Below are positions 43,706 to 52,582 of a stretch of 64,000 nt of DNA, one piece after another. Numbering within the stretch: the stretch's first letter is position 1; every line of letters begins with the position of its first letter. The position numbers and the translations under genes are program-made. Origin of the DNA: Candidatus Kouleothrix ribensis (lineage in GTDB: Bacteria; Chloroflexota; Chloroflexia; Chloroflexales; Roseiflexaceae); assembly GCA_016722075.1 (NCBI GenBank), contig JADKGW010000002.1:1178001-1242000 (forward strand). Direction: 5' to 3'. A model generated the notes under the pieces. It worked only from the letters and a program-made list of their open reading frames with translations. It made no database searches and was not told the DNA's origin.

Positions 43706-45052
43706 CTACTGAGCGTTGGTCAATATCAGCTGCCGCAGCTTGAACGACAATGGTCGGAAATCACCATTGCCAAGGTATATCTCGGGCACACCATAGGTGT
43801 TCGAGGCAATCTTCAAGGTGTGCTCGCCAGGCGCAACTGCGGGCAGCGGCACGATCACCGTAAACTCCTGCTTACGACCGATTCGCTGTCTCCCTAGCGA
43901 TTGATCGTTGAGGAACAGCTCGATCTCAAGCGGTCGCGGCATTCGCCCCAGCGCTACACTGCCCGCCAGCGTTAGGTGCGTCTGTCCCGGCTCGACTGTC
44001 AGCGTCGTCACATACACCGGCCCGGCCCACCCGTCACTGTGCAGCCCGGTGAAGTCGCGCCATGCCAGTGTATGCGGTGGGTCGGCCTGGGTACGCCGCA
44101 GCTGCGGAATGCGCAGGCGCCAACGCCGCTGGAGAATGCTCCACAGGCGCGGCTTGAGCACTGGCAACAGCACCACATTTGCCAGCACATCCGGCGCCAG
44201 CACGCCACCCGCCGCCAGATACCCAGCCGTGCGCAAGAGCTGCGACTGGCGCCAGGCCTCGCGGCTCTGCCTGAGCAGCTCGGCTGCCCGACCGCGCCGA
44301 TTCAGCCGGTGTAGGCTGTACGACCACAGCACTAGCCAGAACTGTAAGCGGCTGGGTGGCCCCCAGTAACGCCGGCTGACCTGGATCGAGTCGGCCAGGC
44401 GCTGCTGATCGGTTACCGAGCTGGTCTTCGACTGTGTATGCAGGCGGTAGGTTGCCAGCACCTGATCGATCGGATGAAAAGCATACACCTTACTAAAGCG
44501 GCAGAACAAATCGTAGTCGAGCAGCAACTGCTCATGCTCGTTCAGCGGCCCGCAGCGCCGCCACACTTCAGGCGTCCAGAATACTGCCGGCTGCGGGATG
44601 CAGTAGCCTTTCCAGATCTCGAGCACCCGGCGATGGCTCTCGAACGCGCTGGGATGCTCAACACCCAAAAAGCGATCGTTCTCATCAATAAAGCGGCAGC
44701 GCCCCAGCACAACATGCCGCGCGCGCGCCGGGTCGATCTCGCGCGCAACACGCGCAAGGGCGCCTGGCATGAATGTGTCGTCGGAGTTGAGAAAGCACAG
44801 AATATCGCCAGTGGCCCGGCGAAAGCCTTTGTTGATCGCATCGGCCTGGCCGTTGTCGGGCTCGCGGATCACGTGCAGGTGCGGGTAGCGCGCCAGGATC
44901 TCGGGTGTCGCATCGGTCGACATGCCATCAACTACAATATGCTCGAAGTCGGGGTAGCGCTGCGCCAGCACGCTCTCGATCGTACGCTCGATGAACTCGC
45001 CCTGGTTATACGAGCTAGTTATTATGGAAATACGCGGCATGTGCTTCGACAT
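43706..45052 (-). CDS. GT2-type glycosyltransferase with C-terminal beta domain
   Basis: A 448-residue GT2 enzyme with the domain at about 1-230 (SIITSSYNQGEFIERTIESV, DGMSTDAT, NSDDTFMPG) and a C-terminal outside-type beta domain of about 110 residues (GLHSDGWAGPVYVTT to SFKLRQL). The last part has GNGDFRPL, which resembles the PNGDTRTL end of the modules in the giant membrane proteins. I place the start at 45052; a longer start at 45163 is possible but overlaps the upstream gene by 106 nt. The domain split suggests a two-part acceptor-recognition design. Confidence 0.8.
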   Translation of the reverse strand: MSKHMPRISIITSSYNQGEFIERTIESVLAQRYPDFEHIVVDGMSTDATPEILARYPHLHVIREPDNGQADAINKGFRRATGDILCFLNSDDTFMPGALARVAREIDPARARHVVLGRCRFIDENDRFLGVEHPSAFESHRRVLEIWKGYCIPQPAVFWTPEVWRRCGPLNEHEQLLLDYDLFCRFSKVYAFHPIDQVLATYRLHTQSKTSSVTDQQRLADSIQVSRRYWGPPSRLQFWLVLWSYSLHRLNRRGRAAELLRQSREAWRQSQLLRTAGYLAAGGVLAPDVLANVVLLPVLKPRLWSILQRRWRLRIPQLRRTQADPPHTLAWRDFTGLHSDGWAGPVYVTTLTVEPGQTHLTLAGSVALGRMPRPLEIELFLNDQSLGRQRIGRKQEFTVIVPLPAVAPGEHTLKIASNTYGVPEIYLGNGDFRPLSFKLRQLILTNAQ

Positions 45053-45057
45053 AGCGC

Positions 45058-47610
45058 TCACAAACCTCGGATCTGCCGGTGAAGCCGGTAGAATACCGCT
45101 ATTGTCTCGATCGTATGCCGTTGCCACGAAAACCTGGTCGCCTGGCGCAGGCCGCGCATACACAGCTCTGCGCGTAGGCCGGCATCGCCAAGCACCCGCG
45201 CAAGCGCGTCGGCGAACGCCTCGGCATCGGCCGGATCAGCCAGCAGCGCGGCGTCAGCGGCGATCTCGGGCAGGCTGGTGGTGTTGCTGCACACCACAGG
45301 GCAGCCGCTGGCCATCGCCTCGAGCACGGGCATACCAAAGCCTTCGAACAACGAGGGAAACAGCAGGCACGCCGCGCCACGATACAGCGCTGGCACATCA
45401 TCGTGCGGGCAGTAGCCCAGAAAGCGCACCTGATTCTGCAACCCATACGTGTTTAGCTGCTCCTCGATCGCCGGCTGGGCCTCGCGCGCGCCACCGCTAC
45501 ACACCAGTGAAGGCGTGCGGCCGTGCTTGTCGCGCAAGATCCGCAGTGCCTCGATCGCGGCCCGGTGATTCTTATGATGCCAGGTGTGCGCCGGAAAGTA
45601 CAGGTACGTACCCGGCTCAAGCCGATACTTGCGCAGGCGCTCGCGATCAGCCTGTGGGTCGGCTGTAAGGGTAAACGCCGGGTCGGCAGCAAGATGGATG
45701 GTGGTAATCTTCTCGGGGGCTACCCCTAGCCGCTCAATCAGCGTCTGGCGCGTGAACTCCGAGATCGCGCAGATTTGGTCGGCCCGCCGGATCGAGTCAC
45801 CATATAGGCGGCGCCGCTCCTCGAGCGCGCTGGGAGGGAAGAATTCGGGAAAATACTCATGCTGGATGTCTGGAACCATGAGGACTTGCCGTAGTGGGTA
45901 GACATCCGGATGAACATAGCCGGGGAACGAGTAGGCGATCTCGGCATCAAGTGATCGCGCAAATCGCAGGTTCATCACCTCGGGCGACTCCCAGTGGTCG
46001 AGGCGCAGCTTGGCGAACACCCGGCGCGTAGCGGCACGCCGTATCCGATCCCAGTACTCGCCCAACGAGTCGCGGCTGACCACGCGCACATTCGCATGCC
46101 CGCGCAGGTCGAAGTCGTAGCGGCTGCGCACCGGCAGAATGGCGGTGTACTGATTGTAGCGATCGAGCGCGAGCAGCCGGTGCATAAACGAGCGTGCCAG
46201 ATTCTCGAGGCCGCCAGCCATACCAGGGATCATCCAGCGCATATCGATTGCGACGCGCATCGGCTCATCGCGCTGCGATTTTTCGGCTACCACCTGCTGG
46301 ATCGCATGGTGATAGTCGCGCGCTATCTGCACAGGATGATGATTCTGCACCGCCACGGCCCGCCCGGCGTGGCGCAGCCGATCGCGGAAGGCATGCGTGC
46401 TGAGCGCTTCTATCACCGTCGCCGCCATCTGGTCGGCATCGTCGGCAATCGCCAGGTTTACGTTATCGCGATATGCCAGGCCCTCGGCGCCGAGAGTCGT
46501 CGAGACGACACATTTCTCCATGCCCCACGCCTCGAGAATCTTCTGGCGCGCACCCGAGCCATAGCGCAGCGGCACCACCACCACCGTCGCACTGGCAATG
46601 AATGGACGGATATCGGGAACGCTGCCGGTCACATGCACGCCCGGTAGCTGGCTCAATGCCTGCACAGCGATCGTCGGATGCCGCCCAACAATGTAGAACT
46701 CGGCCTGTGGGCGCACCTGCCGGATCTTGGGCAGAATTTCGCGCGCGAAGTAGACTGCGGCGTCGGCATTCGGAGGATGGTTCATCAGGCCGGTAAACAC
46801 AATCCGATCAGGCTGCTCGGATTCGGCGGGCGCCGGCCGAAAGTATTGGGTATCGACCGGCAGCGGCACGGTGATAACCCGCCTGGGCTGATAGTGCTCG
46901 CGCACCCAGGCAGCGTCGTGATCCGAAACTGTCGCCACCAGATCGTAGCGCCGGCTATAGAACTGCTCGAACGCGAAGTAGCGTCGCGCCTGGCGCAGCA
47001 GCCGCCACCGCTCCCAGCGCGATGTGCTAGCCTGAGCCTGCCGCTCATAGAGCAGCGCGCGAATATCGTGCATCACCAGGATGCTCACGCGCTGGCGCGG
47101 CAGGTAGTCGATCATCCTGGCCGCACTGCTCTCGATCACCGACAGCACGCTCCAGGGGCGCTCGGCTAACGCAGCGCTCAGCGGGGCCGACATATTTCGA
47201 AAGCAGCCATCGATGATCAGCGTATCGGCTGGCCGGCCCGGCCAGGCCTGATACCACCCAACCAGTGTGCCAAGCCAGTGGTGCAGCTGGCGCACAATTG
47301 CCGAGTAGCTCCCCCGCACTGGCACCTGATCGAGGTACGGGCTGTGCCATAGATACAGATCCACGCCGGCCTCGGCCAACCCCTCTGTCTTGTTCAGCGC
47401 ATCGCGAGTGTGCGCCATCGACACAAGGCCGACATGATCAGCCAGGCCGGCCATCTGTTTCGTGGTCAGATACTCAACGCCGCCGCCACCAGGGAAGATT
47501 GGCAGGTGCGTATTCAAGATCAGAATATTCAGTTGCTCGGCCGGATCATGTGCGGCAGAGCCTGCTACTGCCTCTATCGGCGGGTATTGCACTGTCGCAT
47601 TATCAAACAT
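45058..47610 (-). CDS. Double GT4 glycosyltransferase fusion
   Basis: An 850-residue protein made of two GT-B GT4 halves: about 28-430 (NTHLPIFPGGGGVEYLTT to GARQKILEAWGMEKC) and about 448-845 (IDMRWMIPGMAGGLENLARS to SLFEGFGMPVLEAMASGC). Each half has the donor-binding Glu-rich segment, though the first half has the divergent YGSGARQKILEAWG. The fusion would let one protein add two sugars. It is separated from its neighbours by 5 and 22 bp on the same strand. No frameshift is seen at the domain border, which is a continuous reading frame. Confidence 0.85.
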   Translation of the reverse strand: MFDNATVQYPPIEAVAGSAAHDPAEQLNILILNTHLPIFPGGGGVEYLTTKQMAGLADHVGLVSMAHTRDALNKTEGLAEAGVDLYLWHSPYLDQVPVRGSYSAIVRQLHHWLGTLVGWYQAWPGRPADTLIIDGCFRNMSAPLSAALAERPWSVLSVIESSAARMIDYLPRQRVSILVMHDIRALLYERQAQASTSRWERWRLLRQARRYFAFEQFYSRRYDLVATVSDHDAAWVREHYQPRRVITVPLPVDTQYFRPAPAESEQPDRIVFTGLMNHPPNADAAVYFAREILPKIRQVRPQAEFYIVGRHPTIAVQALSQLPGVHVTGSVPDIRPFIASATVVVVPLRYGSGARQKILEAWGMEKCVVSTTLGAEGLAYRDNVNLAIADDADQMAATVIEALSTHAFRDRLRHAGRAVAVQNHHPVQIARDYHHAIQQVVAEKSQRDEPMRVAIDMRWMIPGMAGGLENLARSFMHRLLALDRYNQYTAILPVRSRYDFDLRGHANVRVVSRDSLGEYWDRIRRAATRRVFAKLRLDHWESPEVMNLRFARSLDAEIAYSFPGYVHPDVYPLRQVLMVPDIQHEYFPEFFPPSALEERRRLYGDSIRRADQICAISEFTRQTLIERLGVAPEKITTIHLAADPAFTLTADPQADRERLRKYRLEPGTYLYFPAHTWHHKNHRAAIEALRILRDKHGRTPSLVCSGGAREAQPAIEEQLNTYGLQNQVRFLGYCPHDDVPALYRGAACLLFPSLFEGFGMPVLEAMASGCPVVCSNTTSLPEIAADAALLADPADAEAFADALARVLGDAGLRAELCMRGLRQATRFSWQRHTIETIAVFYRLHRQIRGL

Positions 47611-47632
47611 AGAAATGATCGTTCCGCCGCGC

Positions 47633-49888
47633 CTATGGTTTCGACACTAGCGCCGCGAATTGAATATAGCAGCTTGGATCGACCGCTTGGGCGTTGGTAA
47701 TTCTGTAGATTGTCAGATCTAAATTACCGAGATTGCGCTTAATACGGCTCACTAAATGCGCCGGGTCGTAGAAGCGGCCGTGCCGATTCTGCCACCCTGG
47801 CTTGCAATAGAGCACTGCGTCGTCTTCAAACACCACACCTTCGGCCACCGCAACCGCCGGATCGGTCAGCACTGCATACTCGCGGGCCAGGTAGATCGGG
47901 GCAAAACATACCTTCCCGCCTGGGCGCAGCACCCGCCCGATCTCGCGCGCGAAACGAATATCGGCATCGCCCTCGAAGTGCTCGAACGAGCAGTGCAGTG
48001 CCATCTTGCTCGCAAAGCCATCGGGCACCGGCATAGCCGCCGCGTCACCACCAATCCGATCGACATTCATCCCTGGCGGATACGATAGATCCTGGCGATA
48101 GCTGACGCAGCCGAACTGGCGTGTATAGATATTCGGCACCGGCGAATGCTCGCTGGCAATATCGATATACACATCATCACGCCCTAGCCCCAGCAGCGTT
48201 GCAGCAATAAAATGCTCAAGCGTCTTCTCGGGCAGGTTAAAGCCGTAATAGCCCGGATAGTAGGTCGTATACCCGGCAGCCTTGAAGTAGGCCTGGTACT
48301 CGGCCGGGTCAAGCGTTAGCGCTACGACACGAACCCCGTGCGCCTTGAGCCCCTCGATAATGGTGTCGATGATCTCGGGCGTATATTCGAGCGGTGCGCG
48401 GGTCTTTGGCTCACGTAAGCGATCGAATGGGTCGGCTGCCTGAGCCACTCGCGGTGCTGGATCTGGCATTGCTACGGCGCCCTGGTTGAGTCCAGTCGAC
48501 GGCTGCTCAAGTTGCAGCGCTTGCTCACCGGCCGGCACAGGGGCACGCAACACCTGATGGTTGCCATGCGCGCTTCGCGCGCCAGGCGCGAGCCGGTTAG
48601 CTACGCGCTGCGGCACACGCAATAGAAGCAGGGGTAGCCGCCGCAGCGCGCGCGTGGGCGCGTTACGCACACTATCCGAGCCGACCATGCGCCGCAGCGC
48701 GCCATAGTTGAAGATCTGGGCGCGCTGCCGCTCGAGTTCGGCTCTGAGCACGGGTATCGCACTAAGCTCGGCCCCCTGGCGCTCGATCACCTCCAGGCGC
48801 GCCGCCCGGTCGTCTTCGCTGGCGGCCAGTTGGGCTTCCAGCAGCGCGATGCGCCCGAGCTCGGCCCCCTGGCGCTCGATCACCTCCAGGCGCGCCGCCC
48901 GATCATCCTCACTGGCCTTCAAGCGCCTATCGAGATGCTCGACCGCCGTTTTAAGGTAGGCAATATCGGCATCCAGCGTTGTGGTACGCGAGAGCTGATG
49001 GCGTAGTTGGGCTATGGTTAACTCCATGTCGAGCAGCGCCTGCACCAGCCGTTGTGTAGACGGGCCATGCAAAGCACCTTCGATTGCGCCTGCCGCGTGC
49101 GGTTGGAGCGGCACGCGGCTCACCGCTACAAACATATCGTAGTGCGCAAACAGTGCCGGCTCGAATGCAGTATGCTCAGCGCCGAGGCGTTCAAACAGCG
49201 CCGCGATCGATCGCTGGCTGAATAAGTACAGATGCTCATTCGGCTTGAACTGGGGAAGAAAGGGCGACTGCGTCGCCAACATGGTCTCGTAGTCGGTGTT
49301 AACCGGATAGCACGGCGTCTGGATCAGCAGCAGCCCATCTGGCTTAAGGAGTGTCAGGCAATGGCGCATGGTAGCAAGTGGGTCAGGAAGATGCTCAAGT
49401 ACATCCATCAGCACGATCGCATCGAGTGACGCTGGCTCGATCTGTTGTTCTTCTACCGGGCCGAGCAGCATTGGCACATCGAATGTCCGCCGCGCGAAGT
49501 TAACCACCCACTGGCTCAGTTCGAGTCCAGCAGCATCGAAGCCTGCCCAGCGCAGCAGCGCCACGAAGCCGCCGTGCGCGCTGCCTAGCTCGAGCACCTT
49601 GGCCGGCGGCAGCTTGTAGCGCAGCAGCGCGCGCAGCCAGTGCAGGCAGCGCTCGGTTAGGTCAAGCCTAGCCCGCTCAAAAATATTGGGGAACCCCAAA
49701 TCTTGGGCTTGATGAGAAAGCCAATACTCTTTACCGTAGAAATCGCGGTCGTCATCCTGCACAACGATCTGTTCAGCGGTCAAGCCAGATCGTGATACGA
49801 GCGTTTCGCAGCGCGGGCAACGCGCGTACTCTGGAGAAAACGCGACGAGCTCGGTATTACCGCACCAGCAGTGCGATTCTGTACTCAT
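47633..49888 (-). CDS. Two-domain SAM methyltransferase fusion with coiled-coil linker
   Basis: A 751-residue protein. Seen: a CWCGN/CPRC zinc-ribbon start, a class I SAM methyltransferase domain about 50-240 (LELGSAHGG, DAIVLMDVLEHLPDP), a coiled-coil of about 290-410 with a 31-residue tandem repeat (EDDRAARLEVIERQGAEL), and a second methyltransferase-like domain at about 515-751 (DVYIDIASEHSPVPN, GGKVCFAPIYLAREY). The second domain also resembles class I enzymes. The start is placed at 49888, overlapping the upstream methyltransferase by ATGA. The coiled-coil would set the length of a modified glycan in a molecular-ruler model like WbdD, but this is inference. Confidence 0.8.
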   Translation of the reverse strand: MSTESHCWCGNTELVAFSPEYARCPRCETLVSRSGLTAEQIVVQDDDRDFYGKEYWLSHQAQDLGFPNIFERARLDLTERCLHWLRALLRYKLPPAKVLELGSAHGGFVALLRWAGFDAAGLELSQWVVNFARRTFDVPMLLGPVEEQQIEPASLDAIVLMDVLEHLPDPLATMRHCLTLLKPDGLLLIQTPCYPVNTDYETMLATQSPFLPQFKPNEHLYLFSQRSIAALFERLGAEHTAFEPALFAHYDMFVAVSRVPLQPHAAGAIEGALHGPSTQRLVQALLDMELTIAQLRHQLSRTTTLDADIAYLKTAVEHLDRRLKASEDDRAARLEVIERQGAELGRIALLEAQLAASEDDRAARLEVIERQGAELSAIPVLRAELERQRAQIFNYGALRRMVGSDSVRNAPTRALRRLPLLLLRVPQRVANRLAPGARSAHGNHQVLRAPVPAGEQALQLEQPSTGLNQGAVAMPDPAPRVAQAADPFDRLREPKTRAPLEYTPEIIDTIIEGLKAHGVRVVALTLDPAEYQAYFKAAGYTTYYPGYYGFNLPEKTLEHFIAATLLGLGRDDVYIDIASEHSPVPNIYTRQFGCVSYRQDLSYPPGMNVDRIGGDAAAMPVPDGFASKMALHCSFEHFEGDADIRFAREIGRVLRPGGKVCFAPIYLAREYAVLTDPAVAVAEGVVFEDDAVLYCKPGWQNRHGRFYDPAHLVSRIKRNLGNLDLTIYRITNAQAVDPSCYIQFAALVSKP
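48766..48901 (-). repeat. 93-bp tandem repeat coding for a coiled-coil unit
   Basis: A 43-bp stretch at 48766-48808 is identical to 48859-48901, with a period of 93 bp or 31 codons. It encodes the repeated DDRAARLEVIERQGAEL unit inside the methyltransferase fusion. Confidence 0.85.
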
Positions 49889-50727
49889 ATTCGCCTCTGC
49901 GCCAGAAATACGGCCCCACAGCCAACTGACCAATCACGCTCAAGATCAAGAAATCCGGCGATTATCTGCTTAAACGCGCGCGGAAACTGTGGTAAGCCCG
50001 CGAGGTACGGGTGCAAGGTATCGCCGACCTCGCCCTGAGCGCGCTTGACATGCCAGAACTGGTCGAGGAACAGAAACAGCCGGCCGCTCAGCTCGGGCAC
50101 GATCGGGATATACTCAAGTACATCGAACCCGGCCAGCTGCAGGTGCTCTGCCCATCCATCCGCCGAAAGTGGATTGACTAGATGATGATAGCCGGTGTAG
50201 TCGTCCTGAAGCGTTTGGGCGCGCTCGGGCGCCCCCAGCAGGCTGGCGATCTGCGGCAGCGCGCTCCACTCGATCAGCTTGTCGGTCACCACACTCAGCA
50301 GAAATGTGCCGCCTGGGCGTACGCTCCGGCAGATTTCGCTCAGCACATTGTCGAGCCGATCCATATGCTCGAGCGCACAGTTCGCAAACGCCGACCCAAA
50401 GATGCCCGACGGTATTTGCGATTGATCCGCAGGGGTGGCATATACTGTCTGGTAGACCCCCGACTGGCGGGCGGCGACAGCAACGCCCTCATCCATATCA
50501 ATACCAACCACATGCTGAACATTCGGCCACACCAGCCGGAAATAATGGCCATCGCCGCACCCAATGTCGAGCACTGGCTCAGACAGGGCGAACCGCTGGT
50601 AAGCAGCATATTCCCACGCGCGCCATAGCAATAATGGCGGCACATGCGGGTATAGCTGGCTTACGGTATCGTAGGCGCCCATAATATCGCCTGCTAAAAG
50701 CTGGCCCTGCTTCTGCCATATACTCAC
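49885..50727 (-). CDS. Class I SAM methyltransferase
   Basis: A 280-residue methyltransferase of the Methyltransf_11 kind. Seen: the SAM-binding DIGCGDGHYFRLVWPN, GIDMDEGVAVAARQ and the GSAFANCALEHMDRLDNVL loop typical of glycan and lipid methyltransferases. It overlaps the fusion gene by 4 nt (ATGA). It has no membrane helix. Together with the fusion it suggests terminal methylation of the glycan before export, as with O-antigens that use Wzm/Wzt. Confidence 0.82.
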   Translation of the reverse strand: MSIWQKQGQLLAGDIMGAYDTVSQLYPHVPPLLLWRAWEYAAYQRFALSEPVLDIGCGDGHYFRLVWPNVQHVVGIDMDEGVAVAARQSGVYQTVYATPADQSQIPSGIFGSAFANCALEHMDRLDNVLSEICRSVRPGGTFLLSVVTDKLIEWSALPQIASLLGAPERAQTLQDDYTGYHHLVNPLSADGWAEHLQLAGFDVLEYIPIVPELSGRLFLFLDQFWHVKRAQGEVGDTLHPYLAGLPQFPRAFKQIIAGFLDLERDWSVGCGAVFLAQRRI

Positions 50728-50805
50728 AAATGTACCTATCTAGCGTCAGATTCACACTCTGCTATCGCAATCCTATCGGGCTTGTGAAACGTGGGGAAGA
50801 GTTTT

Positions 50806-50831
50806 CGTTGGGGGCTACGCCCTAAACCCCC
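50806..50831. terminator. G/C-rich hairpin near the end of the ATPase gene
   Basis: GGGGG and CCCCC flank a 12-nt loop, 34 nt past the stop of the ATPase gene (minus strand). The T-run follows on the plus strand (GCTTTTTG) where no gene ends, so its use as a terminator for the ATPase gene is doubtful. Confidence 0.3.
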
Positions 50832-50864
50832 GCTTTTTGTACACAAATGCTATATTACGGAAGC

Positions 50865-52301
50865 CTATGACGGTTGGGCGCTCGGCACTGCGATCAGACA
50901 CGAGCCATGCAGATTTGCGACACCGTGATGCAGTAAATGATGCGATACACCACTATGACGCCAGCCTACCGAAAAGCCTCCGGCGACCGGCACATGGCAC
51001 AGTCGAATAATCTTGGCATACAATTCGTCATGCGCATACTGCTCACGGTACCGGTAATCGTCCCGAGCAATTGCAGCCAGCCCTATTTCGAACGAGTATT
51101 CGCCTAAGGCAAGTTCAAGCGCAATATCCTGGCGAAAGCGAATGTGGCTACCACACCTGACCAGCTCTGGCACAGGGGAATCGTATTGCAGTGAATTTTT
51201 GCCATGGACAATAACACCACGATCGTTTTGAATGGTAATACCCCCGATTGGAATCTCGATATCTACGAGCAGCTCGAACTCATAAAAAAAGCTCGCCATT
51301 TCACCTTGCTGAAAGGTACGGGCTGGCTGCCCCATGCTATTACAGACCGCGACAGCGCTGCAGCGCGCCCAGCCATTCGATACCTGCGCCGCATTGCTAA
51401 GATCGAGCCAGGCTGCCTCGTGCGGCCAATCGAGCGCATCACCATATGCAGCAGGCTCAAACTCCGAGTCATGCCGGCGCGGTGGCGCAACCAACGGCGC
51501 CCGCTCGTCTTGATCGAGCAGATAGTAGTGCTTAACCGCCTCAGGCGCGTACCCCTGAAACAGTACCTTACTGTAATGCAGCAAAATTGCTTGTTGGCAA
51601 AACTGCTCAATGTCGGTCATCGAGTGCGACACAAGAATAATTGCCGTGCCACGATCGCGCAGTGCTTCAATCCGCCGATAACACTTTTGGCGAAAGAAGA
51701 TATCACCAACTGCCAGCGCCTCGTCCACAATCAGAATATCTGGCTCGACACAGGCCTGCACCGCAAACGCCAGCCGCACATACATGCCGCTCGAGTAGGT
51801 CTTCACCGGCTGGTCGATGAACTCGCCAATATCGGCAAACGCCACGATCTCATCGAAGCGGGCCGCCATCTCGTCGCGGCTGAAACCGAGGATCGCGCCA
51901 TTCAGAAACACATTTTCGCGCCCGGTGAACTCGGGGTTGAAGCCGCTGCCCAGCTCGAGCAGCGCCGCCACGCGCCCTTTCACCATCACCTCGCCCTCGG
52001 TCGGCGCCAGCGTGCCGGCAATGATCTGCAGCAGCGTGCTCTTGCCGCTGCCGTTGCGCCCGATAATACCAAGCGTCTCGCCTTTGTGCATGTCGAATGA
52101 GACGCCGCGCAACGCCCAGAACTCGCGGCCATACATGCGCCGCCCCCGGAAGATCATCTGCTTGAGCCGATCCTGCGGGCGATCGTAGATCCGGTACATC
52201 TTGCCCACGCCGCGCACGCTGATCGCAAGATCACGATCAATTGGTACCTCTGCTGATTCGATCCGCACCGGGGGCGCGGCGATTGCATCGTCAACGAGCA
52301 T
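50865..52301 (-). CDS. wzt: ABC exporter ATPase with C-terminal glycan-binding domain (Wzt-like)
   Basis: A 478-residue ATPase of the Wzt/TagH family that powers export of finished polysaccharide. Seen: Walker A GRNGSGKS at 81-88, signature YSSGM at 169-173, Walker B ILIVDE at 189-194, and the switch-His in LVSHS at about 224. From about residue 290 a beta domain of the Wzt_C type follows; in studied systems it reads the methyl or terminal-sugar end of the glycan and so pairs with the methyltransferases just downstream in the operon. The last third of the gene is visibly less GC-rich than the ATPase part. The start is ATG at 52301. Confidence 0.93.
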   Translation of the reverse strand: MLVDDAIAAPPVRIESAEVPIDRDLAISVRGVGKMYRIYDRPQDRLKQMIFRGRRMYGREFWALRGVSFDMHKGETLGIIGRNGSGKSTLLQIIAGTLAPTEGEVMVKGRVAALLELGSGFNPEFTGRENVFLNGAILGFSRDEMAARFDEIVAFADIGEFIDQPVKTYSSGMYVRLAFAVQACVEPDILIVDEALAVGDIFFRQKCYRRIEALRDRGTAIILVSHSMTDIEQFCQQAILLHYSKVLFQGYAPEAVKHYYLLDQDERAPLVAPPRRHDSEFEPAAYGDALDWPHEAAWLDLSNAAQVSNGWARCSAVAVCNSMGQPARTFQQGEMASFFYEFELLVDIEIPIGGITIQNDRGVIVHGKNSLQYDSPVPELVRCGSHIRFRQDIALELALGEYSFEIGLAAIARDDYRYREQYAHDELYAKIIRLCHVPVAGGFSVGWRHSGVSHHLLHHGVANLHGSCLIAVPSAQPS

Positions 52302-52548
52302 ATGTCGACCTCAGCGAGCCGATGGGCATGCGCAGCCACGGTATGTGGCGCCAGCACAGAGCAGGCCGGCATGCATGCGATCGTGGGGTGGTAGAAACAA
52401 GAGGGTGTGCCAGCACCGGTGAGGCTTGCGACGTTCGCACAACTGTAGACGGCATCAAAACTCTAATCCTGGCATGGGCGAGCGGTTTCGTCGCCGATAC
52501 ACAGGCGGTAATCATCAGTGATAGTACGGTACGCCGGTTCGGAACGGG

Positions 52549-52577
52549 ATTATAGCACGCGCTAATGCGGCATGCAA
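52549..52577 (-). promoter_or_regulatory. Promoter for the ATPase gene
   Basis: On the minus strand TTGCAT (52572-52577), a 17-bp spacer and a perfect TATAAT (52549-52554) preceded by TGC form an extended -10 promoter. The start codon is about 250 nt downstream, giving a long 5' leader in the 281-bp gap. I see no known riboswitch there. Confidence 0.55.
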
Positions 52578-52582
52578 ATACT

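Noticed and set aside
48766..48901. Possible CRISPR-like array from the identical 43-bp units
   Set aside because: Only two units occur, in frame, within a coiled-coil gene; there are no spacers.
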